DNA from: Hondaea fermentalgiana
Lineage: Eukaryota; Sar; Bigyra; Thraustochytrida; Thraustochytriidae
Direction: 5' to 3'
DNA length: 31,743 nt
Assembly (NCBI GenBank): GCA_014084085.1
Contig: NPFB01000136.1
Location: 44,646 to 76,388 of the forward strand
The notes below the pieces were generated by a model, which worked only from the letters and a program-made list of their open reading frames with translations, was not told where the DNA came from and ran no database searches. Shown piece after piece: positions 1-8,686 of this stretch. The translations under genes were made by a program, and so were the position numbers. Each line of letters begins with the position of its first letter. Position 1 is the stretch's first letter.

Positions 1-51
<51 letters not shown>

Positions 52-52
52 T
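1..52. repeat. (CTTT)n microsatellite at window edge
   Basis: The window opens with about 13 copies of CTTT and may continue beyond the left edge. No coding role is visible. Confidence 0.95.
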
Positions 53-579
53 CCTTCAAGTTCTTTCCTTGTCTTGCCTTGTTTTCATGTATCACACACT
101 GGCTGCACGCAGGGGTGTCCCGGCGAGTTTGCACCGCGGCCGTGCCAGCGGCAGCCATGGCGGCAGCAATCAACTCGAGGGAGGATGCGGTAGTTTGGAG
201 AGGACTCGGGGCAGAGGAGCCGGAGGCCAGGCAAGCCAAGGCAGGGCTGACAGCTAGCTGGCTGGCGGTCAGGGCCGGCGGCCAGAGGCGAAGATTGCGG
301 CGTGAAGCCTGGCCTGGCTGGCAGCCTGGCGAGGCAAACCTATACCTTCCTGCCTTTTTTTTTTTTTCCAAGTTCGCGATCTCTCATCTCTCGTCGTGCA
401 GCAGGATGGTTGCAGTTGCTTGCTTCGATCGTGCGGCCATCTTATTCCCTCCCTTTGGTACCTACCTCCTACGCAAAGACATAGAAGAAGACTACGACCC
501 CCCCTGCTGGGTGGCCCCTCGTGCACGTGCCCAGCGCGGTCACGCACATCGAGTATGGAGCGTTGACAGGGACCGAGCG

Positions 580-580
<1 letters not shown>

Positions 581-616
<36 letters not shown>
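581..616. repeat. (GCT)12 trinucleotide repeat
   Basis: There are twelve uninterrupted GCT units. They lie in an open frame on every reading, so the surrounding ORFs read as poly-Ala, poly-Cys or poly-Gln. This is why those ORFs are not trusted. Confidence 0.95.
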
Positions 617-617
<1 letters not shown>

Positions 618-1631
618 CTTGGCCCCCCTCCCTGCCCCCGCCTGCATCCCTATACCTGCCTCTCTGCGTCCCTGCCTGCCCCCAAACCAGCGCCGCCGCA
701 GCCGCCACGCCGCATTTGCCGCCCGCTTGCTCCCTTCCTGCTGCCAGACGGAGAGGGAAGGCAGGCGTCCGTCCCCGCTGCCGGCGCGTGCAAGAACGAG
801 AAACACAGCGGCGGCAGTATCTTGCGCAGTCAGCACGGTTGATTATCGAGTCCTGCGCAGAACTGACCGCACAAACGATGACGAGAACGACGACGCCGGG
901 GCGAGACGCCGCAGCCGCCAGCGTAAAGCAATGTGCGTGCCGCTGCCGAGAAAGCGTCTGCGAGCCGTGCCGCATGCAAAGTCGAGGCGACACAGGTTTC
1001 CACGAGCTACAGCTATCTCGAGCTGCATAATGCACAGCTGCAGCTACCAACCGTTGCGACGATCGTAGGCTAGATTATCAATTCGATCGATCTTCGAACC
1101 CTGCCTCGCGTCGCGGCCGCACATCATGACGTGCTGGTCACGCCGAGGTCATTGCGGATGCCAAGCAACTCGAAGCAGGATATCGATCCCGAGGACAGAT
1201 CGATCGATGGACGGATGCACGGAGAGGCAGCTGAGATGGATGGATGGGAACATCGGCCGTGGCCGTCGCTGGCGGTTGCATGCACTGGCGACGAATGGCT
1301 CCGCCGAACTCGCAATCGAGCGCATCCACGCCTTCAAAGAGCCCTAAGGTGACCACTAGTGAGCCTGAGCCTTGCTGCCGCGGCGAGTTGACAAGTAGCC
1401 ATGTTAGGTGAGCGCCTGCACGTTATAAGATTGCCTACCACGGACTGGGATTGCTCGCTGGACAGACTGCGATAAGGACACGAGCATCTGCCACTGCACG
1501 CACGAAAAGCGACCTTTATGAATTTGCAAGTTTCTTGCTTGCAGACAGACTTGACCTTGACTTGAGAAAAGCAAATCTGTTGCTGGCAACGTGCAACAAC
1601 GGCAACGTGTAATAACAGATGACGCGCTGCA

Positions 1632-1633
<2 letters not shown>

Positions 1634-1687
<54 letters not shown>
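1634..1687. repeat. (CCTG)n tetranucleotide repeat
   Basis: About thirteen CCTG units lie roughly 250 bp upstream of the start codon at 1937. On the other strand the unit is CAGG, read in frame as repeated Arg-Gln-Ala-Gly, which is spurious coding. Confidence 0.95.
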
Positions 1688-1688
<1 letters not shown>

Positions 1689-1936
1689 TGCCATGAGTCC
1701 CCATTCTTTTCCGCGGGTCTCCAAGCGCTCTCAGCTCAGTCGTCCATTAAAGAGTAAACGCGCGTCGCCGCGTGCCCGCACGTAGAGGCGGCGGCGGCGA
1801 CGACGTAAAGGGGGATTGTGGCGCGGAATTCCCCGGCGGCACAGGGGGCTCTCGCGTCGGTGACCCGAACACGGGCCAACGAAAGGGTGAAGGAGTTGTT
1901 TGTTGTATATCTTTTGCTTTTGCTGACGGTCCATCG

Positions 1937-3655
1937 ATGTCGAGCCCACCACGAGGCCTGACGCAAGAGGAGGAGCTGCGCGTCGATGCCTGGGAGTGGA
2001 CTGCCGCTCAGGCCGAGATCGATGCGCCAGGCGAGGACACAGCCCAAGCGGGTGCACAGACCGCGCGCAAAAGACCCCGAAACGAGGCCTTCTCGCCCGC
2101 GACAACTGCAACCTCAAGAGCCACCTCGACGAGCCTGCGGCAGGATGCCTCGCCGGTCGACGAAAAGGCATCGGTGGACGACCTCACGGCATACTCAGAT
2201 GGCCAGAATGGTCAGGCTTCCCATCCCAGCCGGGAGCTCTCGGGTCCAAGCGCGAATCCTTCGCAAGCGTCCCCCACTGACCAACTGCCTCGCGCACAAC
2301 GACCTGGAGAGTCGCCCTTTGCATTCAAACTCGCCGAAGCGCGGGCCAACATGTTCGCTTCCACCTTGTGTGTTGTCCTCGCAGCGCAGCCTTGCGGCCC
2401 GCAACGCTGGAGTCTTCAAGTTGGCGACACGACGAGTCAATTTCTGCCCATCGTCCTAACTCATGGCGCCTCGGTTTGGGCACGCGACCGTGCCAAACCG
2501 GGAAGTGTCGTATTTCTTCGCAACGTCTTCTTTCGCACAAAGGATCATCAGGTTGTTGGTTTCATCGGCAAGGTGAGTGACTGCGTTCAAGTTTTGCACG
2601 AGACAGAGCGTCTGCGCAAGGTGCTTCAGCACTGGGCAGGCGTAGCGGCTGCCGACGCTGAACGCCTGCGCGACGAGTTTCACCGCATGCACCCCAACCT
2701 CAAGTCTCAGCAGGAAGTAGCCAATCGATCTCCAAAACGTCACCTTCGCGGAGCGGGCGCTGCAATCGCTCGAGGCAACGAGGTCGAGACGCTGGCAGCG
2801 GTCCTGCAATCCCATCGTTTGGAGAACCTCGTGGCCGTGGCCGGCCGTGTGGTCTCCATCTCAGTGCATGGGAGAAACCCGCGACGTCGGATGGCACTCG
2901 TGACATTGCAAGACCAGCAGCCGGTCACCATTTCCCACGCCCCTGATGCTTCTTTTGCGCCTCCTGCAAATGGAGAACAAGGAGTGCAAGGTCAAGTGCA
3001 ACTGTGGGGTGAAAAGGCCAGCGAAGAGCACATTGCATACCTTGAGCGCATGCGCGATAGCGGGACGCGGATTGTATTCTCCAAGTGTCGCGTTATATAC
3101 AGCTATCGTCGCGAGTGTATATGTCTCAATGAGGTCTTTGGGAACGAGGTTTTTGCCTGGGACGCGAGCACGCGGCCGCTAGTCCGCGTCACGACCCCTC
3201 CGCGATTCTTCCGATCCATTGCAACCTTGCGCGCGACCAAAGGTCTGCGCGAAGCCCTTGTCCAGGTCACAGCGCGGATTCACGGTCCCGTGGAGGGCCC
3301 CATTGTGGCCCCGGCCCAGGGCTCTTCTTCTTCTTCTTCTTCTTCTTCGTGGCAATTTGCCAAGGCCTGGGTCTATGCAGGCGACAATCGCCGTCATCCG
3401 CGCAATGCAAGCAGCTCGTTGCGTGTCGAGGTCGCCGGCGCTCGCCTTGCGGAGCTAGTTTGCGGTTTGCTCCCTGCGGACCTTGCCCCCACGCACGTGC
3501 GTAAATCTCTTTGCGACCGCCTCGTTGCGGACCGCAACCCTCCGCTTGTGCTCACGCTCCTGTACACGCGGCTCTTCGACGAGCACGGCTTCCCGTTCGC
3601 CGACGGGGAGCGCGCGGTGCTGCAGCGCGCCGACTTCGCCAGCGCCCCGGCCTGA
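1937..3655 (+). CDS. Putative multi-OB-fold protein (possible ssDNA-binding factor)
   Basis: This is a 572-residue single-exon reading frame. The open frame extends to a GTG at 1772, but the first ATG is at 1937. Residues 1-130 are polar and low in complexity (Ser, Gln, Pro, Ala), as in disordered tails. Three later segments alternate hydrophobic and basic residues like five-strand beta barrels: about 140-220 (ending VVGFIGKVSDCVQVL), 297-380 (starting LVAVAGRVVSISVHG) and 465-560. This resembles RPA1-type proteins such as MEIOB, RADX or SHLD2, but no diagnostic motif fixes which. A nine-serine run encoded by a CTT repeat (about 3321-3349) interrupts the third segment. An AAGGTGAGT at 2569-2577 looks like a splice donor, but the frame reads sensibly through it. 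A role in replication, repair or meiosis is inference only. Confidence 0.5.
   Translation: MSSPPRGLTQEEELRVDAWEWTAAQAEIDAPGEDTAQAGAQTARKRPRNEAFSPATTATSRATSTSLRQDASPVDEKASVDDLTAYSDGQNGQASHPSRELSGPSANPSQASPTDQLPRAQRPGESPFAFKLAEARANMFASTLCVVLAAQPCGPQRWSLQVGDTTSQFLPIVLTHGASVWARDRAKPGSVVFLRNVFFRTKDHQVVGFIGKVSDCVQVLHETERLRKVLQHWAGVAAADAERLRDEFHRMHPNLKSQQEVANRSPKRHLRGAGAAIARGNEVETLAAVLQSHRLENLVAVAGRVVSISVHGRNPRRRMALVTLQDQQPVTISHAPDASFAPPANGEQGVQGQVQLWGEKASEEHIAYLERMRDSGTRIVFSKCRVIYSYRRECICLNEVFGNEVFAWDASTRPLVRVTTPPRFFRSIATLRATKGLREALVQVTARIHGPVEGPIVAPAQGSSSSSSSSSWQFAKAWVYAGDNRRHPRNASSSLRVEVAGARLAELVCGLLPADLAPTHVRKSLCDRLVADRNPPLVLTLLYTRLFDEHGFPFADGERAVLQRADFASAPA
3321..3349. repeat. (CTT)n repeat inside coding sequence
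   Basis: The repeat encodes a run of about nine serines within the third putative OB segment of the gene at 1937-3655. It probably lies in a surface loop, and its length may vary between strains. Confidence 0.9.
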
Positions 3656-3804
3656 CGCGACTCCGTCGATGCGAGAAGCGTGGGACGACGGAGCAAAGAT
3701 ACTGACATGAGTGCTGCCTGGCTAGTTCCCTCAAGAGCGAGCGCTCTCGACGCGCCAGATGGCGCATGGCCACTCGGCGGCTCGCCAGGTCGCAGTCGAG
3801 CTCT

Positions 3805-3853
3805 CGCTTCTTTCTTTCTTTCTCTTCTCTTCTCTTTTCTTTTCTTTTCCTTC
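3805..3853. repeat. Polypyrimidine CTTT/TCTTT tract
   Basis: About 49 bp consist almost only of C and T, built from TTTC and TCTTC units, about 150 bp after the preceding stop codon. Confidence 0.9.
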
Positions 3854-4249
3854 GGTCAAGTCCTCGCCGTCTCGATGCGCCGAGAGATCCCGCGTCGCCC
3901 TGCTTGTCGCCTCCAGCTGCAGCTGCAGCTGCGCGTGGCCTCCTGGTCAATCGATCGATGCTCGTCTCGCGCCCGCGTCCCATACTACATAGCTCGCTCG
4001 CTCGCTCGCACACGCAGCACAGCGGCCTGCCAGACGAGACGAGATGACAAGGACAGCCCCTGCGATCTATCGTACATGCAGCAGCAGCTGCTGCAGCTTG
4101 CATCGCAGCACAGCACAGCACAGCACAAGACGCCGCCGCCGACGACCGCTTGCTTCTTGCGCGGCCTCTGCTCTGCGCGAGGTGGACGAGGGACTTCAAA
4201 GAGAGGGAGGCGAGCAAGGCAGAAAGAAGGGAAGGATCCTTTTTAGGAG

Positions 4250-4272
4250 GGAAGGAAGGAAGGAAGGAAGGA
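4250..4272. repeat. (GGAA)n repeat
   Basis: About six tandem GGAA units lie in the region upstream of the dehydrogenase start codon. Confidence 0.85.
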
Positions 4273-4598
4273 ATCCATCCGAGCGAGGTCACTGAGGAAG
4301 GCGGGCAGACCGGAATCCTGACCGAGACAGACAAGACAGACGGAGAGTCAGGCAGACACGCTCGGCGCGCAGGAGCGAAGGGGAGGGAAGGCGAGCGCGT
4401 ATCGCAAGCGCGCAATCGCGCAAGCGCACGCACGCACGCACGCGCGGGCGGCCCAAGCTTGACTTACTGCCTGGGAAGTAAGCCTTGAGCCAGAGAGAGC
4501 ACGGTCGAATAGTCTCGCGAGGAGAGAAGAGAGACTTTTCCGCACAACGTCTATCAAGTAAAAACAGCAAGGCATTCATTCATCCATTCACCCTCACA

Positions 4599-4628
4599 AC
4601 GCAACGCAACGCAACGCAACGCAACGCA
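4599..4628. repeat. (CAACG)n pentanucleotide repeat in dehydrogenase leader
   Basis: About six CAACG/GCAAC units end roughly 70 bp before the ATG at 4697. They are followed by T-poor, A-rich sequence and are probably part of the transcribed leader. Similar T-poor pentamer runs precede two other genes in the window. Confidence 0.85.
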
Positions 4629-4696
4629 GCGAAAGGCACCGAAACAAGCGAAGCAATCAAGCGAACAAGAGATAAAATAAAGTGGCGCTTGGCATC

Positions 4697-5701
4697 ATGG
4701 AGTACATTTATGTTACCGGATGTGACACCGGATTCGGGTCCATCCTCGTCAACATGCTCGACGAACAGGGCAAATACGGCGTCTTTGCAGGTTGCTACAT
4801 GAGCGAGACCGTGGAGAAGCTCAAGAACACCGCATCAGACCGCGTCGTCGGCATCCAGCTCGATGTGAGCAAGCAGGAGTCGGTGGATGCCTGCGCGCGG
4901 ACCATCAAGGATCACCTTGCGGAACGCCCCAACAGCACGCTGCGCGCGGTTGTCAACAACGCCGGGCTACTCATCGCTCCCGGGCCCATTGAGCTCGTCG
5001 ACACCGACGTCTACCATCGCCTCTTCAACGTGAATGTCATGGGTACCGTCATGGTCACCAAATCGGTCCTTGCCCTGATTCGCGATTCGCAGGGACGCGT
5101 CATCAATGTCGCCAGCATCGCTGGGCGCATCGCGTTGCCGGGCCAGGCGGCATACTGCATTTCCAAGTACGGTGTGGAAGCCTTTAGCGATGCGCTGCGC
5201 ACGGATCTGCTCCAATGGGGCGCCACTGTCCACATCATCGAGCCTGGCGTCTTCAACAAGACCGGACTATATGGCTCTTTCCAGACCGGGTGGGACGCTG
5301 TTTGGGAAAAACAGCCCGACGAAATCAAGCGCGATTACGGCCAAGAGTTTTACGAAAACTATCGGCGCATGCTTGGCAAGGCGCTCATGGACCTTGGCAA
5401 CACCAACAGTGAACTTGTTCCCGAGGCCATGATGGACGCCATTTGCTCCGACAGTCCCCAGCATCGCTACCGTGTTGGATTTGACTCAAAGTACATTGTT
5501 GGTCCGCTCGCCAGCCTTCCTGAGTCCATCCGAGACACGGTCTTGACCACCAATGATGGTAAGGCCAAAGCCCCGCGCGCTGCTGCTGCTCCTCGGAATG
5601 GAAAGAAGATGGCAATGGCACGATACAAGGGAAGTAATCTCAAGTGGTATCTGGCAGTCATCATTGCAGTCATTCTGTACCGCCGCTTTCGTTCTGCTTG
5701 A
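4697..5701 (+). CDS. Short-chain dehydrogenase/reductase, SDR9C/retinol-dehydrogenase-like, C-terminal membrane anchor
   Basis: This is a 334-residue classical SDR expected to oxidise or reduce a hydroxyl/carbonyl on a lipid-like substrate (retinoid, steroid or hydroxy-acid) using NAD(P). The Rossmann motif TGCDTGFG spans residues 7-14, and this GCD-GFG form is typical of the retinol dehydrogenase / 17-beta-HSD2 / BDH1 branch. NNAG is at 87-90, the catalytic Ser at 140, YCISK at 153-157 (Tyr153, Lys157), and EPG at 182-184. A single hydrophobic segment at about 316-328 followed by YRRFRSA makes it look tail-anchored, probably to the ER or a related membrane, with the catalytic domain in the cytosol. 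The longest frame starts at a GTG (4682), but the ATG at 4697 places the first beta strand at the N-terminus. An AATAAA at 5761-5766 follows. Exact substrate unknown. Confidence 0.92.
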   Translation: MEYIYVTGCDTGFGSILVNMLDEQGKYGVFAGCYMSETVEKLKNTASDRVVGIQLDVSKQESVDACARTIKDHLAERPNSTLRAVVNNAGLLIAPGPIELVDTDVYHRLFNVNVMGTVMVTKSVLALIRDSQGRVINVASIAGRIALPGQAAYCISKYGVEAFSDALRTDLLQWGATVHIIEPGVFNKTGLYGSFQTGWDAVWEKQPDEIKRDYGQEFYENYRRMLGKALMDLGNTNSELVPEAMMDAICSDSPQHRYRVGFDSKYIVGPLASLPESIRDTVLTTNDGKAKAPRAAAAPRNGKKMAMARYKGSNLKWYLAVIIAVILYRRFRSA

Positions 5702-5760
5702 ATTATCAAAGTCACACCTTTCCTTTTTCTTTATCACCGGCAAGGGTAAGAACGCAAGCA

Positions 5761-5766
5761 AATAAA
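5761..5766 (+). terminator. Candidate polyadenylation signal AATAAA
   Basis: AATAAA lies 60 bp after the dehydrogenase stop codon, a plausible spacing for a 3' end signal. Confidence 0.5.
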
Positions 5767-7050
5767 ATGCAACAGCACAGAACTATAAAGATATCTTTAA
5801 CGTCAAGCCACTGCAACTTCGAGAAGATGACGCACACAACTCGTCTCCTTTCTCCAAGGGATCCATGATGGCCACAGCCAGAACGAAGCGTTTGTAAAAC
5901 AATCATTGCGCGCAAGCTTGGCATCTTACCTTCTACACAAAGCTTCTCATGACCCACCTCCACTTGAACGGAAATGAGAAAGTTGCACTGGAATTTCCTC
6001 CTCGCTTAGACGAGAGAGGCAGACGCAAAGAAAGCTGCCCTTCTCGCCCAGATCGAACATTGCGCTCAGAATGACTAAATGAGTGTGCGTGAATGACAGA
6101 CACTCTTTGCTATCTTGTAAGTCGCTCAGCCATTTGGAATCCATTGAATCTACATTCATGCCCCATCTATCAGCCTCCTTCGGAAGAAGGTAAGTGTAGG
6201 AAGCCGAGCCAAACCAAGCCAGTCCGTATAGATTCGATTTGTTGATCAACCTGTCTTGCACAAAGTCTAGCCCACCGGGGAAAGTCTTCGTGATTATGAA
6301 AAATGGTGTCTTCTCTTGGGGGAACGAAAGTTTGGCACAAGTCCTGGTAGAAGAATGAGACTTGATAAAACGTTTGTTCATTCATAACAAGATGATAAAT
6401 TGAATGACCATCGATCAGGGTAAGTGTGTCAGAGGTTCGCCACAGTGCGCGAGGTGCGCCGCAACGCCAAATTGGCGCAAAGCAATTTGCTGCAACGCAC
6501 ACCTGTCGCAACGGATTTTGCTGCAATGCAAACTTACCGTCACGCAAGCTGTTGTTTTTAAATTTTAAAATTTTATTAAAATTAATTAATAAAATTTTAA
6601 AAACCAAATTTGTCTGGTTCTTGAGAAGTTTCTCAAAACTCTAATAACAAGAAATCACGCCTCTCGTTGATCGCTCGTCTGCGCGTAAGCACCGGCGGCA
6701 GCGCCGCGCGTAGAGCCGTGGGGACGCGCACGAGCTCGCGCGTGCGCCTACCTGCCTGCCGACCGTGGCTGGAAAAGCGATCGGAAAAGATTATTGGTTG
6801 CTCATTGCCGTCTTGGCTGCAGACAAGGCAAGCAATCCAGCAGAGGAAGCGGGCCATTGGCTCGCCCGTGAGCGCCAAGTACTCATACCAAGGCTTGGCC
6901 GCCCGACACACTCTAATAAGCTATCAGCTTCCATAGCTCTGCCATCTCCTGCTCGTGCAACGCACGTGTCAATCGTCAACGGCAGAAAGTACAACACAAA
7001 AGCAAGAACGGCTCGCGCGATTGATTACCCGGAACAAGATCGACAAAAAC
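5767..7050. other. AT-richer intergenic region left of the gag-like gene
   Basis: Base composition drops in GC compared with the flanking host genes. Two overlapping minus-strand open frames (6381-5947 and 6607-6170) read with non-repetitive, protein-like composition but match nothing I recognise and conflict with each other. They may be a decayed gene or chance. A perfect AT inverted repeat sits at 6563-6602. GTAAGTGT occurs twice on the plus strand (around 6188 and 6420), but no exons could be built from it. Confidence 0.5.
6563..6602. repeat. AT-rich inverted repeat (17-bp arms, 6-nt spacer)
   Basis: The left arm TTTTAAAATTTTATTAA (6563-6579) and right arm TTAATAAAATTTTAAAA (6586-6602) are perfect reverse complements around AATTAA. 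It could form a hairpin, and it is part of the AT-rich island around the gag-like gene. It could be a mobile-element end or an element footprint, but no second copy is visible near the gene's other side. Confidence 0.85.
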
Positions 7051-8418
7051 ATGGCGAACATGGAAGAAATGGAAAACAAAGCGAAAAGAGTGGCACAGCT
7101 CGATGCAGGACTCAAAAATTCCGCGGGCGTGAAGTCGGAACAAGTCGGTCGTCGATCTCCATATTTCAAAATTGAAGAGACACCTCCAATTTCACCTGTC
7201 TCAAAATCATCCAGCTCTCAGGGCACTACACTCAATGAAGCCATTCGTGCATTCAGTCTTGCTATGTTCGGATATAACGTTACTGACGAAGGCATTTTCG
7301 CAGCAGCTCTTCTTCAAATGGCTTCGGAGGCCCGTCGTCCTGAACTCAAGTCCTGGTTTGACCCCATCATCACCAAGTTGAACCTCCGTTATCAGGCGTC
7401 AGCAGTCCCAAGCGTCGACCAAGTCGAAGCTCCTACCCGTCCCGCCCTTTACGAGATCCCAAAAATTCTCGCACACCAAAAATTTAAGGGCAACATCAAT
7501 CCCACGAACTATTCCCAGTTTCGATCCGATCTTGAAGCCAATACGCAGCTGTTGGGCGTCCCTGCTTCCACTCTTCGAGACGTGGAAAAAGGCATTGCTA
7601 CGTACTCTACTTCTTTCGGTGCATTCCTCCGCGCGATCGTTTTCAGCACAACGGATGATAAGTTTGTTAGGGACTCCTTTCTGAGTACTTCCACAGATGG
7701 TGTGCTTATCCTTCGCAAGCTTCATGAACGATGTAGCAAGCCGGACGACGTGGCCATTCAGCAGGTCTTCAGCCTTTTGATGGCTCCGTGCGCCGGTGCC
7801 ACCATTGCGGCTGTTGAGAAACACAAATCGGACTTTCTCTCGCGTCGGGAAACCCTTGAAATCATGCTAAGACGCCCTTTTCCCGACAAGCTGCTCGTCT
7901 CGATGTTTTTGAAATCATTACCGCCGGATCTCAACGAGATCGTTAACCTGGTGCATGTCCGACAGAGCAGTCTTCAAGATCTTGAAGCCGTCACCACTTC
8001 TATGGTCGATGCGATACACAACCGGTCATTCAAAGCTCCTGGTCCGCCGCAAGCTTTCACAGCATCTGCTGGCACGGGCCACACCGTGGACTCTCGTCAG
8101 CCGGGTCATCAGCGAAACCGCCGAAATTCAAAATCGCGACGGAAGCGACCTGACAAGCCCAAGAACCAGCCATCTCGGTCCGCCGATTCCTCCTCTAGCA
8201 CGGGCATCTCTTGGAAACTCCAGCAACCTTGCGCGGCCTGTGGAGGTCCCAAACATTCCTATGCTATTTGTCGACAAAAGACTACCCTTTTCTGTGCTTA
8301 CTGCAAACGAATGGGTCATCGCACGCGCTTGTGCAATGCCGAGCTACGTGCAGTCGCAATTCCTGCCCCACGCCATCAAGATCCACACTCCCATTTCACT
8401 GGCCCTCCCGGACAATAA
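7051..8418 (+). CDS. Retrotransposon gag-like protein with two CCHC zinc knuckles (copia/UBN2-type)
   Basis: This is a 455-residue frame from the ATG at 7051; the open frame before it starts at a GTG and is not needed. The N-terminal half (about 60-345) is helical and ends with a block around FLKSLPPDLNEIVNLV, which resembles the Ty1/copia gag (UBN2/DUF4219-like) capsid region. A basic Ser/Arg linker (350-390) leads to two knuckles of spacing C-X2-C-X4-H-X4-C at 394-407 and 415-428, expected to bind RNA. No protease, integrase or reverse transcriptase follows and no LTR pair could be seen, so this is a gag-only non-autonomous element or a captured gag. Codons are more A/T-ending than in neighbouring genes. 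A TAA at 8416-8418 ends it, but the same frame stays open to 8637. Confidence 0.8.
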   Translation: MANMEEMENKAKRVAQLDAGLKNSAGVKSEQVGRRSPYFKIEETPPISPVSKSSSSQGTTLNEAIRAFSLAMFGYNVTDEGIFAAALLQMASEARRPELKSWFDPIITKLNLRYQASAVPSVDQVEAPTRPALYEIPKILAHQKFKGNINPTNYSQFRSDLEANTQLLGVPASTLRDVEKGIATYSTSFGAFLRAIVFSTTDDKFVRDSFLSTSTDGVLILRKLHERCSKPDDVAIQQVFSLLMAPCAGATIAAVEKHKSDFLSRRETLEIMLRRPFPDKLLVSMFLKSLPPDLNEIVNLVHVRQSSLQDLEAVTTSMVDAIHNRSFKAPGPPQAFTASAGTGHTVDSRQPGHQRNRRNSKSRRKRPDKPKNQPSRSADSSSSTGISWKLQQPCAACGGPKHSYAICRQKTTLFCAYCKRMGHRTRLCNAELRAVAIPAPRHQDPHSHFTGPPGQ

Positions 8419-8637
8419 GCGGGTATGCCCCCCGGGGGAATGGCGTATATGCCGGGAAAGCAACGTTTTCTTCCTCGTCCGTCATCGTACCAACCTCAAA
8501 TGTACACGCTTTCTTTCCAAGGGTATCATCCTCAGCAGTTTCCAGGATACGAACATCCAGGACACGGACCGCCTCCACAATCCGGATACTCTCCGGCAGC
8601 ACCGCCCGTACAAATGCAACATGCGCAATACTACTAA
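8419..8637 (+). CDS. In-frame continuation of the gag-like gene after a single TAA
   Basis: Immediately after the stop the same frame continues for 72 codons to a TAA at 8635-8637. It is rich in Pro, Gly, Gln, Tyr and Met, like a low-complexity tail. It has its own ATG at 8425 (two codons in), which could also start a small separate protein. It may be reached by stop readthrough, or the TAA may be a nonsense mutation or sequencing error in a once-longer gag. A possible stem (TATGCC 8424-8429 with GGCGTA 8442-8447, one G-U pair) lies just 3' of the stop. I cannot tell these options apart from sequence alone. Confidence 0.5.
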   Translation, partial: AGMPPGGMAYMPGKQRFLPRPSSYQPQMYTLSFQGYHPQQFPGYEHPGHGPPPQSGYSPAAPPVQMQHAQYY

Positions 8638-8680
8638 AGTGTTTCGACCGAAGAAAGAGTAGACTTTTTTAAAAAAAGTA

Positions 8681-8686
8681 AATAAA
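8681..8686 (+). terminator. Candidate polyadenylation signal AATAAA after gag-like gene
   Basis: AATAAA lies 43 bp after the second stop (8637) and 262 bp after the first (8418). It follows a near-palindromic T-run/A-run at about 8663-8679. The spacing fits a transcript covering both the gag frame and its continuation. Confidence 0.5.

Larger units (their letters stand above)
53..1936. other. Repeat-rich intergenic/upstream region, no supported gene
   Basis: Several open frames overlap here on both strands, but all run through simple repeats and low-complexity Arg/Pro/Ala/Ser sequence. None shows a recognisable domain. The stretch holds a GCT repeat (581-616), GATC/ATCGATCGAT-rich patches near 1080-1210, and a CCTG repeat (1634-1687). 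It most likely serves as the upstream region of the gene starting at 1937. A short non-coding RNA cannot be excluded by eye. Confidence 0.6.
3656..4696. other. Repeat-rich upstream region of the dehydrogenase gene
   Basis: About 1 kb carries no supported gene. It holds a pyrimidine tract (3805-3853), CTGCAG/CAGCTG patches (3911-3935, 4075-4100), a CTCG run near 3991-4006, a CAGCA run (4106-4127), a GGAA run (4250-4272), an ACGC run (4428-4442) and a CAACG run just before the start codon. Open frames here, including a 293-codon one on the minus strand, are Ser/Arg/Ala-rich repeat translations. Confidence 0.65.

Noticed and set aside
79..1068. Long overlapping open frames at the left end (plus 329 codons, minus 193 codons)
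   Set aside because: They run through the GCT repeat and Arg/Ser/Pro-rich low-complexity sequence on several frames and both strands at once, with no domain.
1085..1110. TTCGAAC resembling a tRNA T-loop
   Set aside because: The flanking bases do not form the T stem, and no acceptor or anticodon arm fits.
1772..1936. Upstream extension of the OB-like gene
   Set aside because: It begins at GTG and has no ATG before 1937; the residues are low-complexity.
2569..2577. Splice-donor-like AAGGTGAGT in the OB-like gene
   Set aside because: The frame continues with protein-like residues through it and no acceptor giving a better reading was apparent.
3552..4433. 293-codon minus-strand open frame
   Set aside because: Most of it is translation of pyrimidine/CAG/GGAA repeats plus the end of the OB-like gene in antisense.
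4682..4696. GTG start for the dehydrogenase
   Set aside because: Nuclear genes almost always use ATG; ATG 4697 begins directly at the first Rossmann strand.
6185..6425. Two GTAAGTGT donor-like sites on the plus strand
   Set aside because: No exon with protein-like reading could be attached, so no spliced gene is claimed.
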